This document shows, in pieces, positions 7,760 to 16,404 of a DNA stretch of 64,000 bases. The first letter of the stretch is position 1; each line of letters starts with the position of its first letter. The notes beneath the pieces are model-generated. The model saw nothing but the letters and a program-made list of their open reading frames with translations. It did not search any database and was not told where the DNA came from. A program made the translations under genes and the position numbers. Where the stretch lies: positions 1 to 64,000 of the forward strand of contig NZ_VLKI01000010.1 of assembly GCF_007830235.1 (NCBI RefSeq). Direction: 5' to 3'. This DNA is from Cytobacillus oceanisediminis. Its GTDB lineage: Bacteria; Bacillota; Bacilli; Bacillales; Cytobacillaceae.

Positions 7760-9055
7760 TTAGTCAATAAACTCGAATTCGTAATCAAGGAGCTTGACGG
7801 TGTCGCCGTCTTTTGCTCCTTTTTCGCGAAGAGCATCATCTACACCCATACCGCGCAGCTGCCTTGCAAATCTGCGGACAGATTCGTCTCTTGAGAAATC
7901 CGTCATCTTAAAGAGCTTCTCAATTGCATCTCCAGATACAACAAACACTCCAGCCGGATCCCTTGTAATAACAAACTCTGTTTGATCGGCTTCATGCTTG
8001 TAAAGAACGCGATGAACTCCGGTTTCTTCTCCCTCTTCTTCATGTGCAAGAGGAAATTCAGGTGTCTCTTCGATTTTATCAGCGATTGCAAATAATAAGT
8101 CCCTTAGCCCCTGGCGTGTAACAGCCGAAATAGGGAAGATTGGGTAATCCTCTTCCAGTCGCTCTTTAAATTTCTCAAGGTTTTCTTTTGACTCCGGCAT
8201 ATCCATTTTATTAGCAACAATAATTTGCGGTCTTTCTGTTAATCGCAAGTTGTACTCTTTCAGCTCGTTATTGATGGTTAAATAATCTTCATAAGGATCT
8301 TTTCCCTCTACTGCTGCCATATCAATAACGTGAACAATGACCCTTGTCCTCTCGATATGCCTTAAAAATTGGTGGCCAAGACCTACTCCTGAATGGGCGC
8401 CTTCGATTAACCCCGGCAAATCTGCCATAACAAAGCTACGTCCATCCTCTGTTTCAACCACGCCCAAATTAGGTACAATGGTTGTAAAATGATACTCGGC
8501 AATTTTCGGCCTTGCAGAGGATACAACAGATAAAAGCGTGGATTTTCCTACACTTGGAAAACCAACCAAACCTACGTCTGCAAGAAGCTTTAATTCAAGA
8601 ACTACATCCCTTTCCTGGCCAGGCTCACCATGCTCTGACAATTCTGGTGCTGGGTTCGCAGGTGTGGCAAAGCGGGTGTTTCCTCTGCCGCCCCGTCCAC
8701 CTCTGGCAATAACAGCTCTTTGGCCATGCTCAGTTAAGTCTGCTATTACTTCGCCTGTTTCTGCATCCGTTACAACTGTGCCAGGAGGGACTTTTACAAT
8801 CATATCTTTTGAATTTCTGCCATGCATGTTCTTGGACATCCCATGCTCACCGCGAGGCGCTTTAAAATGGCGCTGATAACGGAAATCCATTAACGTACGC
8901 AAACCCTCATTTACTTCAAAAACAACATCGGCGCCTTTACCGCCGTCACCGCCGGCAGGGCCGCCATTCGGCACATATTTTTCACGGCGGAAAGCAACCA
9001 TTCCGTTACCCCCGTCGCCACCTTTTACATAAACTTTGACTTGATCGACAAACAT
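7760..9055 (-). CDS. obgE: GTPase Obg
   Basis: Essential ribosome-associated GTPase needed for 50S assembly, the general stress response and entry into sporulation. 431 residues in three domains: glycine-rich Obg fold (1-158, beginning [18 protein letters not shown]), G domain (about 160-330 with [26 protein letters not shown] and NKMD) and C-terminal OCT domain (about 350-428). ATG start eight bases after a GGAGGAAT-type site. Located in the usual Bacillus order spo0B-obg-pheB, about 144 bases after spo0B. Confidence 0.97.
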   Translation of the reverse strand: MFVDQVKVYVKGGDGGNGMVAFRREKYVPNGGPAGGDGGKGADVVFEVNEGLRTLMDFRYQRHFKAPRGEHGMSKNMHGRNSKDMIVKVPPGTVVTDAETGEVIADLTEHGQRAVIARGGRGGRGNTRFATPANPAPELSEHGEPGQERDVVLELKLLADVGLVGFPSVGKSTLLSVVSSARPKIAEYHFTTIVPNLGVVETEDGRSFVMADLPGLIEGAHSGVGLGHQFLRHIERTRVIVHVIDMAAVEGKDPYEDYLTINNELKEYNLRLTERPQIIVANKMDMPESKENLEKFKERLEEDYPIFPISAVTRQGLRDLLFAIADKIEETPEFPLAHEEEGEETGVHRVLYKHEADQTEFVITRDPAGVFVVSGDAIEKLFKMTDFSRDESVRRFARQLRGMGVDDALREKGAKDGDTVKLLDYEFEFID

Positions 9056-9199
9056 TTTTTATTCCTCCCGTCTGCAGTATGTCCCGATTGCCTGGCATTC
9101 AGCCAAACAGCCGGTACTGACTGGATCCACTCCTACCTTGAAGGATTACCCCCAAACCTGCAGAGTTTCACTTTATAGTATTACTTTTTACGACGGAAA

Positions 9200-9751
9200 T
9201 CACTCTCTGCCATTTGCAGCAAATGGCACAAAAAGCTCCAGCGCTAGCTCCTGTTCAGCTAATACCTGAACAGCTACAGTTATGTCAGCATATTCCTTTT
9301 TTAAAAATTGTTCCAAACTGCCCATATCTGTTATTATTCCGCTAAAATCAAAAAAGAAACGAGCACCTTCTTTTTCATGACCGATTGAAACGGATAAATG
9401 ATTTTCATGGTAAGGCTTTACCGATGAATTAAGACAGTCAAAAAAAGAGCCTGTCCACTCAGAAAGAATGCAATCATCCAATCGTCCTGCTATTGCATCA
9501 TCCAGGACTTCATATTCAAGCTGGAAGGAATGATTCTCCCAGTTATATGTGAAAAGAAGTGAAGCAAATTGTGGAAGGTTTAAATTCGACAGTTTTGCTT
9601 CCTGCTGTGCTTCCACCACAATTTCATCTATAATTTCCTTTGCCCTGTCAACCTTGTTAAGGGAAAGATTACCTTTAATTAATTGTATTTTATTTAGCCA
9701 GTCATGCCGGGCATGACGCAGCACCTCAATCATATTCCAGTCTTTTTCCAT
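9200..9751 (-). CDS. spo0B: Sporulation initiation phosphotransferase Spo0B
   Basis: Passes phosphate from Spo0F~P to Spo0A in the sporulation phosphorelay. 183 residues (B. subtilis 192). The N-terminal helical hairpin has LRHARHDWLNKIQLIKGNLS; H16 in R-H-D-W is the phosphorylated histidine by family comparison. The C-terminal half is a degenerate histidine-kinase ATPase-like fold without the ATP-binding N, G1 and G2 boxes. ATG start eight bases after AGGAG. Followed by obg as in other Bacillus genomes. Confidence 0.93.
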   Translation of the reverse strand: MEKDWNMIEVLRHARHDWLNKIQLIKGNLSLNKVDRAKEIIDEIVVEAQQEAKLSNLNLPQFASLLFTYNWENHSFQLEYEVLDDAIAGRLDDCILSEWTGSFFDCLNSSVKPYHENHLSVSIGHEKEGARFFFDFSGIITDMGSLEQFLKKEYADITVAVQVLAEQELALELFVPFAANGRE

Positions 9752-9803
9752 ATATGCACTCCTGTATGGTTATTAAGGTGTCAGAAGACTGCTGCTTGCT
9801 GTA

Positions 9804-9831
9804 AGTATATCAAAAAACTAAATGACAGTAA
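9804..9831 (-). promoter_or_regulatory. Possible spo0B-obg promoter
   Basis: On the minus strand TTACTG (9826-9831), 16-base spacer, TATACT (9804-9809), about 50 bases before the spo0B start. The rest of this gap also holds an AGACAGCTT/AAGCTGggTCT hairpin at about 9870-9915 without a T-run. Confidence 0.4.
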
Positions 9832-9970
9832 GCAATTTTATGCTAAATAAGAAAATATTGCTTTATGTATCGAGAAGCAGACCCAGCTTCCTCAAAAAAG
9901 TAAGCTGTCTTCTAAAAAGCTATAAATTCCATATAAAAAAATAAGCCGAAGTGCATGTGTGAAATTTTTT

Positions 9971-10012
9971 TAACCAAAAAGAAAACCCTAACCTTGTGGG
10001 CTAGGGTTTTCT
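9971..10012 (-). terminator. Intrinsic terminator of rplU-prp-rpmA
   Basis: On the minus strand AGAAAACCCTA...TAGGGTTTTCT hairpin (9980-10011) followed by a T-rich run, just after the rpmA stop codon. Confidence 0.88.
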
Positions 10013-10020
10013 CGAAAGGC

Positions 10021-10314
10021 TTACGCCTCTTGAGCTGCAGGATATACGCTCACTTGCTTACGGTCACGTCCTAGACGCTCGAACTTAACAACACCGTCTA
10101 CTTTCGCAAATAGTGTGTCGTCGCCGCCTTTACCCACGTTTACACCTGGGTAGATCTTAGTACCGCGCTGACGGTATAGGATAGAGCCGCCAGTTACGAA
10201 TTGTCCGTCTGCACGCTTAGCGCCAAGACGCTTAGCGATTGAATCACGGCCGTTCTTTGTAGAACCTACTCCCTTTTTAGAAGCGAACAACTGAAGATCT
10301 AATTTTAATAGCAT
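10021..10314 (-). CDS. rpmA: 50S ribosomal protein L27 (with cleavable N-terminal extension)
   Basis: Ribosomal protein whose N-terminus reaches the peptidyl transferase centre. 97 residues. It begins [15 protein letters not shown]; in Firmicutes the first residues up to LQLFA are removed by the cysteine protease Prp to expose the mature SKKG or AHKKG-like end. The body has [14 protein letters not shown] and [12 protein letters not shown] typical of L27. Directly follows prp with no gap, in rplU-prp-rpmA. Confidence 0.97.
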   Translation of the reverse strand: MLLKLDLQLFASKKGVGSTKNGRDSIAKRLGAKRADGQFVTGGSILYRQRGTKIYPGVNVGKGGDDTLFAKVDGVVKFERLGRDRKQVSVYPAAQEA

Positions 10315-10656
10315 TTATTCCACCTCCTGCTTTTTGAAGGTAATGTTTATATACTTTCCGTAGTCTTCTTCAATCGTCTGCAATGATATGACCATGCCTT
10401 CAAGAAGAAGTTGGACTTTCTCATTTACGTCCTCCGGCAGATCCGGCAGAACACAGCGGAGAAAGCCATCCTCCCCCTGGCCAATCTCTGGCGTCACACC
10501 GGTTAAGGCGTGCACGGCATTGATTGCGCCAATGGAGACAGCAGATACGCCTGCACAGACGATATCTTTTCCTCTATTTGCAAAGAATGCATGACCGCTA
10601 ATTTCAAACGAATGAATATTTCCGGAGCTTTTACGATTAATCGTAACATCAATCAT
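10315..10656 (-). CDS. prp: Ribosomal-processing cysteine protease Prp (YsxB)
   Basis: Cleaves the N-terminal extension of L27; shown to be essential in Staphylococcus aureus. 113 residues. The catalytic pair is visible as H22 in ISGHAFF and C34 in DIVCAGVSAV, the positions reported for the family. Sits between the two ribosomal protein genes, its stop followed immediately by the rpmA start, as in other Firmicutes. The matching L27 extension next door supports the assignment. Confidence 0.93.
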   Translation of the reverse strand: MIDVTINRKSSGNIHSFEISGHAFFANRGKDIVCAGVSAVSIGAINAVHALTGVTPEIGQGEDGFLRCVLPDLPEDVNEKVQLLLEGMVISLQTIEEDYGKYINITFKKQEVE

Positions 10657-10670
10657 CTAATATCGCCTTA

Positions 10671-10979
10671 TTAAGCGTTGATTTTTTCAATCACAACTTT
10701 AGTGTATGGCTGACGATGACCTTGCTTCTTGCGATAGTTTTTCTTCGCTTTGTACTTGAAAACAGTGATTTTCTTTTGACGGCCTTGTTTTTCAACTTTA
10801 GCTGTAACAGTAGCACCATCAACTACAGGGCTTCCTACTTTTACACTATCTCCGCCAACGAAAAGAACCTTTTCAAAAGTAACTGTTTCGCCTGCTTCTG
10901 CGTTAAGCTTTTCGATGTAGATAGCTTGACCTTCTTCTACACGTAATTGCTTTCCGCCAGTTTCAATAATCGCGTACAT
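10671..10979 (-). CDS. rplU: 50S ribosomal protein L21
   Basis: Binds 23S rRNA in the large subunit. 102 residues with the start at the ATG 10979, six bases after GAGGAGGTG; a GTG three codons upstream overlaps the binding site and is rejected. N-terminus [17 protein letters not shown] and C-terminal [17 protein letters not shown] are typical L21. Preceded by a long structured leader, which in Bacilli is the autoregulatory L21 leader. Confidence 0.98.
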   Translation of the reverse strand: MYAIIETGGKQLRVEEGQAIYIEKLNAEAGETVTFEKVLFVGGDSVKVGSPVVDGATVTAKVEKQGRQKKITVFKYKAKKNYRKKQGHRQPYTKVVIEKINA

Positions 10980-10984
10980 GAACT

Positions 10985-11140
10985 GCACCTCCTCTTAGAC
11001 TAAGACTCGCCATCCCAGGCGCCGACAAGAAAAGCGGAGAGTGCCTGTTTATCGGCACTCGCAGCTAGACACAACTGCGCGGACTTAACAACCTGTTCTG
11101 AGCGGTTGTAGCACGGGTGCGCTACAAACATAACATGAAA
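10985..11140 (-). ncRNA. L21 leader (ribosomal protein leader of rplU-prp-rpmA)
   Basis: The roughly 155-base untranslated leader of rplU carries features I recognise from the Bacilli L21 leader: an early GTAGCGCACCCGTGCTAC stem, the CAACCGCTCAGAACAGGTTG stem, a TTAAGTCCGCGC segment and a 3' part GGCGCCTGGGATGGCGAGTCTTAGTCTAAG ahead of the ribosome binding site. A family 2 repeat copy (11026-11074) sits in the middle. The role (control by L21) is known for the class; the match here is by eye, not by covariance search. Confidence 0.75.
11026..11074 (+). repeat. Short hairpin repeat, family 2, copy 1 (inside the L21 leader)
   Basis: GACAAGAAAAGCGGAGAGTGCC then TGTTTATC then GGCACTCGCAGCTAGACA: a perfect 7-bp stem (GAGTGCC/GGCACTC) between the family's end sequences GAAAAGCGGA and GCAGCTAGACA, also seen at 52131, 58872 and 62137. 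This is the shortest copy. Confidence 0.75.
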
Positions 11141-11170
11141 ATCCTATCATATAATGAATAATCATGTCAA
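11141..11170 (-). promoter_or_regulatory. Promoter of rplU-prp-rpmA
   Basis: On the minus strand a perfect TTGACA (11165-11170), 18-base spacer, TAGGAT (11141-11146), immediately before the first stem of the L21 leader. Confidence 0.7.
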
Positions 11171-11289
11171 TAAGAATTATATGATTCTCCCCAAAGGCAT
11201 CCAATTAAATATTTTACTTGCATGCCTATCTATTATATAGCTTTTGTCCTTCCTGGGAAAGTGGCAAATAATGCTCTTGCTTCCCAAAA

Positions 11290-11328
11290 CAAAAGCAGGC
11301 CGGGATTATTTTTCCCTCGCCTGCTTTT
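11290..11328 (-). terminator. Intrinsic terminator overlapping the end of rng
   Basis: On the minus strand AAAGCAGGCGAGGG...CCCGGCCTGCTTTTG; the left arm is made of the last codons of rng and the stop codon is in the loop. Confidence 0.75.
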
Positions 11329-12787
11329 TCTTTAATTCTTCCGCATTGCCAAACTGCCTTATTTCATAAAATGGCTTACAAGTATCCTTGAAGGTAAAGA
11401 TCACTTCCAAGCCGATACTGTCTTCTATTCTTTTTTTATGGATTTCATTCTCACCGGAAAAGACCCCTGCTACTTCCGGTGTGGTTTCAACCAAAACTGC
11501 TTCATGGTCCTGGCCCCGGTGCTCCCATAATTCCCTTTCAAGTCTGAATGCAATCGTTTCACCACTCAAAACCCTTCCGGTGCCTTCACATACTGTACAC
11601 CTTTCGGTAAGTGACTCAGAAATCGCCGGCTTCGTTTTCTTTCTGGTCAGCTGAAGGATTCCTAGCGGGGTAAATCCCACCAAATTAGTGCGCCTATCAT
11701 CTTCCTTCAGCGCAGCTTCCATTTTGGCAAGAATATGCTTTCGGTCAGACTCTTCTTTCATATCGATAAAATCAATTAAAATCATGCCGCCAATATCCCG
11801 GAGCCGGATTTGCCTTGCAGCTTCTTCAGCCGCCCATTTATTGGTCTTCAAAACGGTATCACTACGATCCTGTTTACCGATGTATTTTCCAGTATTCACA
11901 TCTATAACCGTTAAGGCTTCTGCTTCGTCAAAAATCAGGTAAGCCCCATTTTCAAGCCAAACAATACGCTTTAGCGCTTTGTCAATCTCAGCTTCTATTT
12001 TATAGGCAGCAAAAATATTTTCCTTGCCGGTGTGCAGGTGAATAGGGAGACTGCTGGATTGCTGGAGCAAATTTTTCAGGTTTAAATCGTCTACAACGAC
12101 TTCTCCTTCTTTCAGGTCCTTTATTTCTTCGAGAATTTCCACAATAAAGGAATCCACTTCAAATACTTTTCCTGGCTTTTTTAGAGCTTCAGCTGTCCTT
12201 AAGATATCCCTGTACTCCATCCTAAGCTTTTCGAGCTCTTCAATCAGTTCAGCTTCCTGTTTCTTTTGAGAGGAGGTCCTGAAAATCAGCCCTTCGTTCT
12301 CTTCTTTTAGACGATAGCCAAACTGGCGGCATTTTTCTCTGGCAGCACTATCCTCAATCTTTTTTGAAACGGCTACATAACGGCCGTTAGGCATATAAAT
12401 GAGTGAATCGCCGGAAAACTCAATCAGCCCCGACAATCTCGGGCCTTTCGTTCCTGTCGCATCCTTCTCAATCTGCACAAGAAGCTTTTCCCCCTGATGC
12501 ACATAGGAAGAAATACTCCTTTTATCCTTAACAAGCTTTTCTTCGTTAGATTGAATGTAGGAAGCCAATTTATCGCGATGAAGAAAGCCGCTTTCCTCTT
12601 CACCAATTTCTACAAAGGCAGCATTCAGCCCAGGCATGACCTTGGCAACCGTTCCCATATAAATATTTCCAACCGATGACCGATGCTTCGGCTGATCAAT
12701 AAAAAGCTTCTCGACCCTGTTATTTTTAAAGCGTGCAAATCTCCGTTCTCTTGCTACATAATTAACAACTATCTTATCCAAATACAT
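11306..12787 (-). CDS. rng: Ribonuclease E/G family protein
   Basis: Endoribonuclease of the RNase E/G family acting on rRNA precursors and mRNA. 493 residues, like RNase G. S1 domain inserted at about 35-130 (GNIYMGTVAKVMPGLNAAFVEIG), the 5'-sensor/RNase H-like region, then the DNase I-like catalytic part with ALTVIDVNTG and ILIDFIDM holding the metal-binding aspartates, and the zinc-link CTVCEGTG near residue 410. ATG start. B. subtilis 168 lacks this gene, but several other Bacillaceae carry it at this place between spoIVFB and rplU. It ends in a terminator that overlaps its stop codon. Confidence 0.93.
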   Translation of the reverse strand: MYLDKIVVNYVARERRFARFKNNRVEKLFIDQPKHRSSVGNIYMGTVAKVMPGLNAAFVEIGEEESGFLHRDKLASYIQSNEEKLVKDKRSISSYVHQGEKLLVQIEKDATGTKGPRLSGLIEFSGDSLIYMPNGRYVAVSKKIEDSAAREKCRQFGYRLKEENEGLIFRTSSQKKQEAELIEELEKLRMEYRDILRTAEALKKPGKVFEVDSFIVEILEEIKDLKEGEVVVDDLNLKNLLQQSSSLPIHLHTGKENIFAAYKIEAEIDKALKRIVWLENGAYLIFDEAEALTVIDVNTGKYIGKQDRSDTVLKTNKWAAEEAARQIRLRDIGGMILIDFIDMKEESDRKHILAKMEAALKEDDRRTNLVGFTPLGILQLTRKKTKPAISESLTERCTVCEGTGRVLSGETIAFRLERELWEHRGQDHEAVLVETTPEVAGVFSGENEIHKKRIEDSIGLEVIFTFKDTCKPFYEIRQFGNAEELKKKQAREK

Positions 12788-12839
12788 TTCCTCACTTTAA
12801 CGCAGTAATCAAGCTGTGCCATCTTTAAAAAGCCTGCTC

Positions 12840-13706
12840 TTAATAAACATACAGCAAATCACCTATTTTCGCTGTTAGTACTTTTTCTGCAAAATAGGCA
12901 TGCAACAGCTCATTTTCATCTAAAGAACCTTTTTCTTTCCCGTCTTTTTCAATTATGATTGGATGCTTACATCCACGCTGGAATCTTTCAAGAACGTGAA
13001 TAACCAATTCTTCTTCTTTTACAACAAGGGGCTTTAACGTCCGAAAATCGCTGTTCTTGCCGTAATATCGCTCAAGGAGAAAGCGGATAAAGACAAATCG
13101 GCTTTGCTTCCATTCATGATATAGCGAAAAAAGCAAAAAAGCGAGGACTACCCATATATTCAGGTTAACAGGAGAAGTCAGCAAAGTAAAAATAATGAAC
13201 CCCATTATGCCAGCTGCTGATATCAGCAATGTTTTTTGGTGAGCATCCGGAAAAGCCCGGTAAAGTGACATCCATAAAAAAATCAGCTTTCCGCCATCCA
13301 AAGGCCAGACAGGAAGCAGATTAAATATCAAAATCATTAAATTAAATTGTATAAATAGCTGAAAGATTTCTTCTGGCATCCAAGTAAGGTGGTAAAAAAG
13401 CAAGGCTGCTCCCATCATCCAAATATGCTGAAGCGGCCCGGAAATAATCACAATGATTTCTTCCTTAAGCGGCCGATTTCCATGCTCATCCATTTCCGCT
13501 ACCCCCCCAAAGGGCAGGAGGGCTATCCTTTTGATTCTCCAGGAAAAAAGGGCCGCTGCCGCCGCATGACCCATCTCATGCACGAAAATAATCAGGAGCA
13601 ACAGACATAGTTCAATAAAATGGGCAGTAGCCACTGCCAGCCCAATAATCGCCCATAACAAAGGGTGGATATGAATATACTTTATCAATTCTGCCATTTT
13701 ATTCAA
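12840..13706 (-). CDS. spoIVFB: Pro-sigma-K processing protease SpoIVFB
   Basis: Intramembrane metalloprotease that cleaves pro-sigma-K in the mother cell during sporulation. 288 residues, same as B. subtilis. Zinc ligands H43 and H47 with E44 in FVHEMGHA and D137 in PVWPLDGGK fall at exactly the B. subtilis positions. Six membrane segments, then a CBS-like C-terminal domain (GCKHPIIIEKDGKE). The start is TTG 13706 (MNKMAEL), six bases after AGGTGA; homology to MNKW... supports it over the ATG at 13697. It overlaps the end of spoIVFA by eight bases. Confidence 0.97.
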   Translation of the reverse strand: MNKMAELIKYIHIHPLLWAIIGLAVATAHFIELCLLLLIIFVHEMGHAAAAALFSWRIKRIALLPFGGVAEMDEHGNRPLKEEIIVIISGPLQHIWMMGAALLFYHLTWMPEEIFQLFIQFNLMILIFNLLPVWPLDGGKLIFLWMSLYRAFPDAHQKTLLISAAGIMGFIIFTLLTSPVNLNIWVVLAFLLFSLYHEWKQSRFVFIRFLLERYYGKNSDFRTLKPLVVKEEELVIHVLERFQRGCKHPIIIEKDGKEKGSLDENELLHAYFAEKVLTAKIGDLLYVY

Positions 13707-14475
13707 ATGGTATCACCTGAATTGGATCTATAAAGTCATCACCTTTTTTAATAGCGAAATAAAACGAGCCTTTTTCACCATCTTCAGTATCACCCGCAGT
13801 GCCTAATCCTGTACCTTTTTCAATATATTGATATAGATTTACATTAATATCTGCTAAATTGCCATACCAGGACTCGCTTTTATCGCCATGTTGAATGATA
13901 ACTGTGTTTCCGAAGCCATCTTTTTTCCCGGCAAACCGCACAAGTCCCTCGCTCATGGCTTCAACGGAAGCTTCCTTCCCGGTTTCAATTGTAATCCTTT
14001 GGCCGTTATCATTAAAGTCTTCAAGAATTTTTGCAGAAGCAGGGAGTGCATAATCACTGTTTTCTTGTGGACTCCGGGTCTCTTGTTTTCCGTCTGAAAA
14101 TGGAAGGAACGCTAGCGGCTTACCAAACTGGTCTTCATACCATCCTGAAACCGCTGCGAATTGAAAATCCTTTTCCATGGAAGCTTTCACAAAATCCCTT
14201 GCAGGGTCAAGAGTCGCCGCTTCATTTTTAAAAAGAATGGCTGCAAGTAAAAATAAACAGGCCGAAGCTAGCAGTTTAAAAAGGAATAATTCTTTTCGAA
14301 ATAAAGGGTGGTCTCCTTCCCCCACTTTGCTGTCATAAGAAGGAAGCTTATTAAATCCGTAGCGTTCCTCGTCCTCGGTCCAAAGAATATTTGAATCTAC
14401 CTTGTTAGACACCCTGTCTTTTTCTTTTTTTCTCCGTGCAATTCTTTTGCGTATTTCATCCGCTCTTGAATTCAT
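13699..14475 (-). CDS. spoIVFA: Stage IV sporulation protein FA (SpoIVFA)
   Basis: Membrane protein that anchors BofA and SpoIVFB in a complex and holds the protease inactive until the forespore signal; cleaved by SpoIVB. 258 residues. Charged N-terminus (IRKRIARRKKEKDR), one membrane segment at about 75-90 (LFLFKLLASACLFLLAAIL), then an M23/LytM-like fold (about 165-255, FGNTVIIQHGDKSESWYGNLADI) that lacks the full zinc-ligand set, as expected for this inactive family member. First gene of the spoIVFA-spoIVFB operon. Confidence 0.93.
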   Translation of the reverse strand: MNSRADEIRKRIARRKKEKDRVSNKVDSNILWTEDEERYGFNKLPSYDSKVGEGDHPLFRKELFLFKLLASACLFLLAAILFKNEAATLDPARDFVKASMEKDFQFAAVSGWYEDQFGKPLAFLPFSDGKQETRSPQENSDYALPASAKILEDFNDNGQRITIETGKEASVEAMSEGLVRFAGKKDGFGNTVIIQHGDKSESWYGNLADINVNLYQYIEKGTGLGTAGDTEDGEKGSFYFAIKKGDDFIDPIQVIPFE

Positions 14476-14561
14476 GAAATCCCCACCATTTCCTTAATAA
14501 CTCTATTTGTACAAGTTTATGAGTTGTCCAAAAAGAGTATGACTCATGGAAGGAATAGATA

Positions 14562-14594
14562 TGAAAAAAATAAACCGGGGAATTCTCCCCGGTT
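14562..14594 (-). terminator. Intrinsic terminator of minC-minD
   Basis: On the minus strand AACCGGGGAGAATTCCCCGGTT hairpin (14573-14594) followed by TATTTTTTT, 20 bases after the minD stop codon. Confidence 0.92.
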
Positions 14595-14614
14595 GTTTGA
14601 CTGCTAATACTTGA

Positions 14615-15418
14615 TTATTTAACACCAAAAAACTTCTTAATTTTGGAAAAGACGCCCTTGTTCTCTTCATCAAGAGGCTGAAGCGGCACCGATTCGCCAA
14701 GAATGCGGCGCGCAATATTTCGGTATGCTACTGATGCTTTGCTGTTAGGATTTAAAGCAATAGGCTCGCCATGGTTTGAAGCCTTGATCACTTCATCATC
14801 ATCTGCCACAATACCGATTAAATCAATCGATAGATGGGCTGTAATTTCATCCACATCCAGCATATCGCCATTTTTCATCATATGGCTCCGTATTCTATTA
14901 ATAATAAGCTTTGGAGCCTCTACATTTTCTTCTTTTTCAAGCAAACCGATAATCCGGTCTGCATCACGTACAGCCGAAACTTCCGGAGTCGTAACTACAA
15001 TTGCTTTATCCGCTCCGGCAACCGCATTTTTATAACCCTGCTCAATCCCGGCAGGGCAATCGATTACGATATAATCATAATCCTGCTTCAACTCATCAAC
15101 CAACTTCTTCATCTGCTCAGGCTTTACGGCTGATTTATCGCTTGTTTGAGCAGCCGGCAGCAAATACAGCAAGTCGTCAAACCGCTTATCTTTGACAAGT
15201 GCCTGATGAATTTTGCATCGGCCTTCAACCACATCAACAAGATCATAAATGATGCGGTTCTCAAGACCCATAACAACATCAAGGTTACGAAGGCCAATGT
15301 CTGTATCCACCAGGCAAACCCTTTTTCCCTGAAGGGCAAGAGCCGTACCTACATTTGCGGAAGTAGTCGTTTTTCCGACACCGCCTTTACCGGACGTAAT
15401 GACAATCGCTTCTCCCAT
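14615..15418 (-). CDS. minD: Septum site-determining ATPase MinD
   Basis: Membrane-bound ATPase that positions MinC at the poles and active septa so that division occurs at midcell. 267 residues. Deviant Walker A SGKGGVGKTTTSANVG at 9-24, the VDTDIGLRNLD motif, YDYIVIDCPAG switch, and a C-terminal amphipathic membrane-targeting helix ending KGVFSKIKKFFGVK. Starts one base after the minC stop codon, so the two are translated together. Confidence 0.98.
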   Translation of the reverse strand: MGEAIVITSGKGGVGKTTTSANVGTALALQGKRVCLVDTDIGLRNLDVVMGLENRIIYDLVDVVEGRCKIHQALVKDKRFDDLLYLLPAAQTSDKSAVKPEQMKKLVDELKQDYDYIVIDCPAGIEQGYKNAVAGADKAIVVTTPEVSAVRDADRIIGLLEKEENVEAPKLIINRIRSHMMKNGDMLDVDEITAHLSIDLIGIVADDDEVIKASNHGEPIALNPNSKASVAYRNIARRILGESVPLQPLDEENKGVFSKIKKFFGVK

Positions 15419-15419
15419 C

Positions 15420-16097
15420 CTAGCTTCCCCCTTGCAATCTAGTAATATTTTGTCTTAGATGCATTAAGACCTGTAATCTATCAACTGTAATTTGCTCATT
15501 TTCATCTATGTAAGCACATTCCATTTCTCTCTTTTCATCGTCCTGATCCTTGTCAGGAGCTCTATTAATGCAGTCGCTGATCCTTAATTGGGAAGGCTTC
15601 ATAAGAGAAGCAACAACAACCGCCTCCTTATTTCCATGGCAGCCTGCATGGGCAATTCCTTTTAAAGCGCCCATAATAAATATATTTCCTCCCGCCATTA
15701 CAGTGCCTCCCGGATTTACATCCCCGACGAGCAAAAGATCCCCCGGAACTTCTAAAACCTGCCCCGATCGAATCATTTTTGCAACTGATACGATTTCGTT
15801 TTCTTCTCTTCGTTTTTCAGCTTCTTCTTTTGTTATAACATTAGAACTTATAGACTCAACGATCAGATTTTTCTTTTGCCGGATTAACTCCTTCAATTCT
15901 TCCTGCTGTTCTTCGGTAAGATATCGATTGCCTACTTGAACCCTGACCGAAATAAGCCTGTCTTCGCCAGCTCTGGAGCTTTCTGAAAGCTTCAGATCAA
16001 GCTCTTTCTTCAGTTCACCGTAGGAGCAAGAATCATCGAGATGCAATGTCAGCCCGTCTTTTGTCCCTTTAATTGTTACGTTTTGGTTTTTTTTCAT
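15420..16097 (-). CDS. minC: Septum site-determining protein MinC
   Basis: Inhibitor of FtsZ assembly, recruited by MinD. 225 residues. N-terminal FtsZ-binding domain (about 1-100, [27 protein letters not shown]) and C-terminal beta-helix dimer domain (about 110-215: [37 protein letters not shown]) that binds MinD. GAGGTGA lies about ten bases before the ATG. Unlike the continuous mreBCD-minCD unit of B. subtilis, there is a 307-base gap with a terminator between mreD and minC. Confidence 0.96.
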   Translation of the reverse strand: MKKNQNVTIKGTKDGLTLHLDDSCSYGELKKELDLKLSESSRAGEDRLISVRVQVGNRYLTEEQQEELKELIRQKKNLIVESISSNVITKEEAEKRREENEIVSVAKMIRSGQVLEVPGDLLLVGDVNPGGTVMAGGNIFIMGALKGIAHAGCHGNKEAVVVASLMKPSQLRISDCINRAPDKDQDDEKREMECAYIDENEQITVDRLQVLMHLRQNITRLQGGS

Positions 16098-16404
16098 TTC
16101 AAGATGTTCACCTCAATGATAAGAAACGCATAAGTGCTTTATTGCACTCTATTTTCAAGCAGCCCGCCTAATAGGTACTAATCTGCAATAGAAGACTAGA
16201 GGTCAGTTAAGGCTGAATTTTTAAACAAATAATTATGTCTATTATCCCTATCCTAAATTGCCCATAGTAAGTAGAATTCGACAGAAACCTTCTAAATTCC
16301 TTTTTCCCTAAAAATATTCATTTAAAAGAAACCGGGGCCACCCGGTTTCTTTTTGTAGGATGATATTAAATTAGAATGGTACTCTTTTTTCCTATACCCG
16401 ATCG
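16098..16404. other. Gap between mreD and minC (307 bases)
   Basis: Apart from the terminator at 16327-16353 this gap is AT-rich leader sequence for minC on the minus strand. I see no convincing consensus promoter; a TTGAAA-N17-ACTTAT pair near 16110-16160 is weak. No open frame with a ribosome binding site. Confidence 0.4.
16327..16353 (-). terminator. Intrinsic terminator after mreBCD
   Basis: GAAACCGGG-TGGC-CCCGGTTTC-type hairpin followed by TTTT on the minus strand (and by TTTTTG on the plus strand), about 50 bases after the mreD stop. Confidence 0.8.

Noticed and set aside
13697..13706. ATG 13697 as spoIVFB start
   Set aside because: Its distance from AGGTGA is about 15 bases, and the TTG at 13706 both has correct spacing and gives the MNK N-terminus and H43/D137 numbering of B. 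subtilis SpoIVFB.
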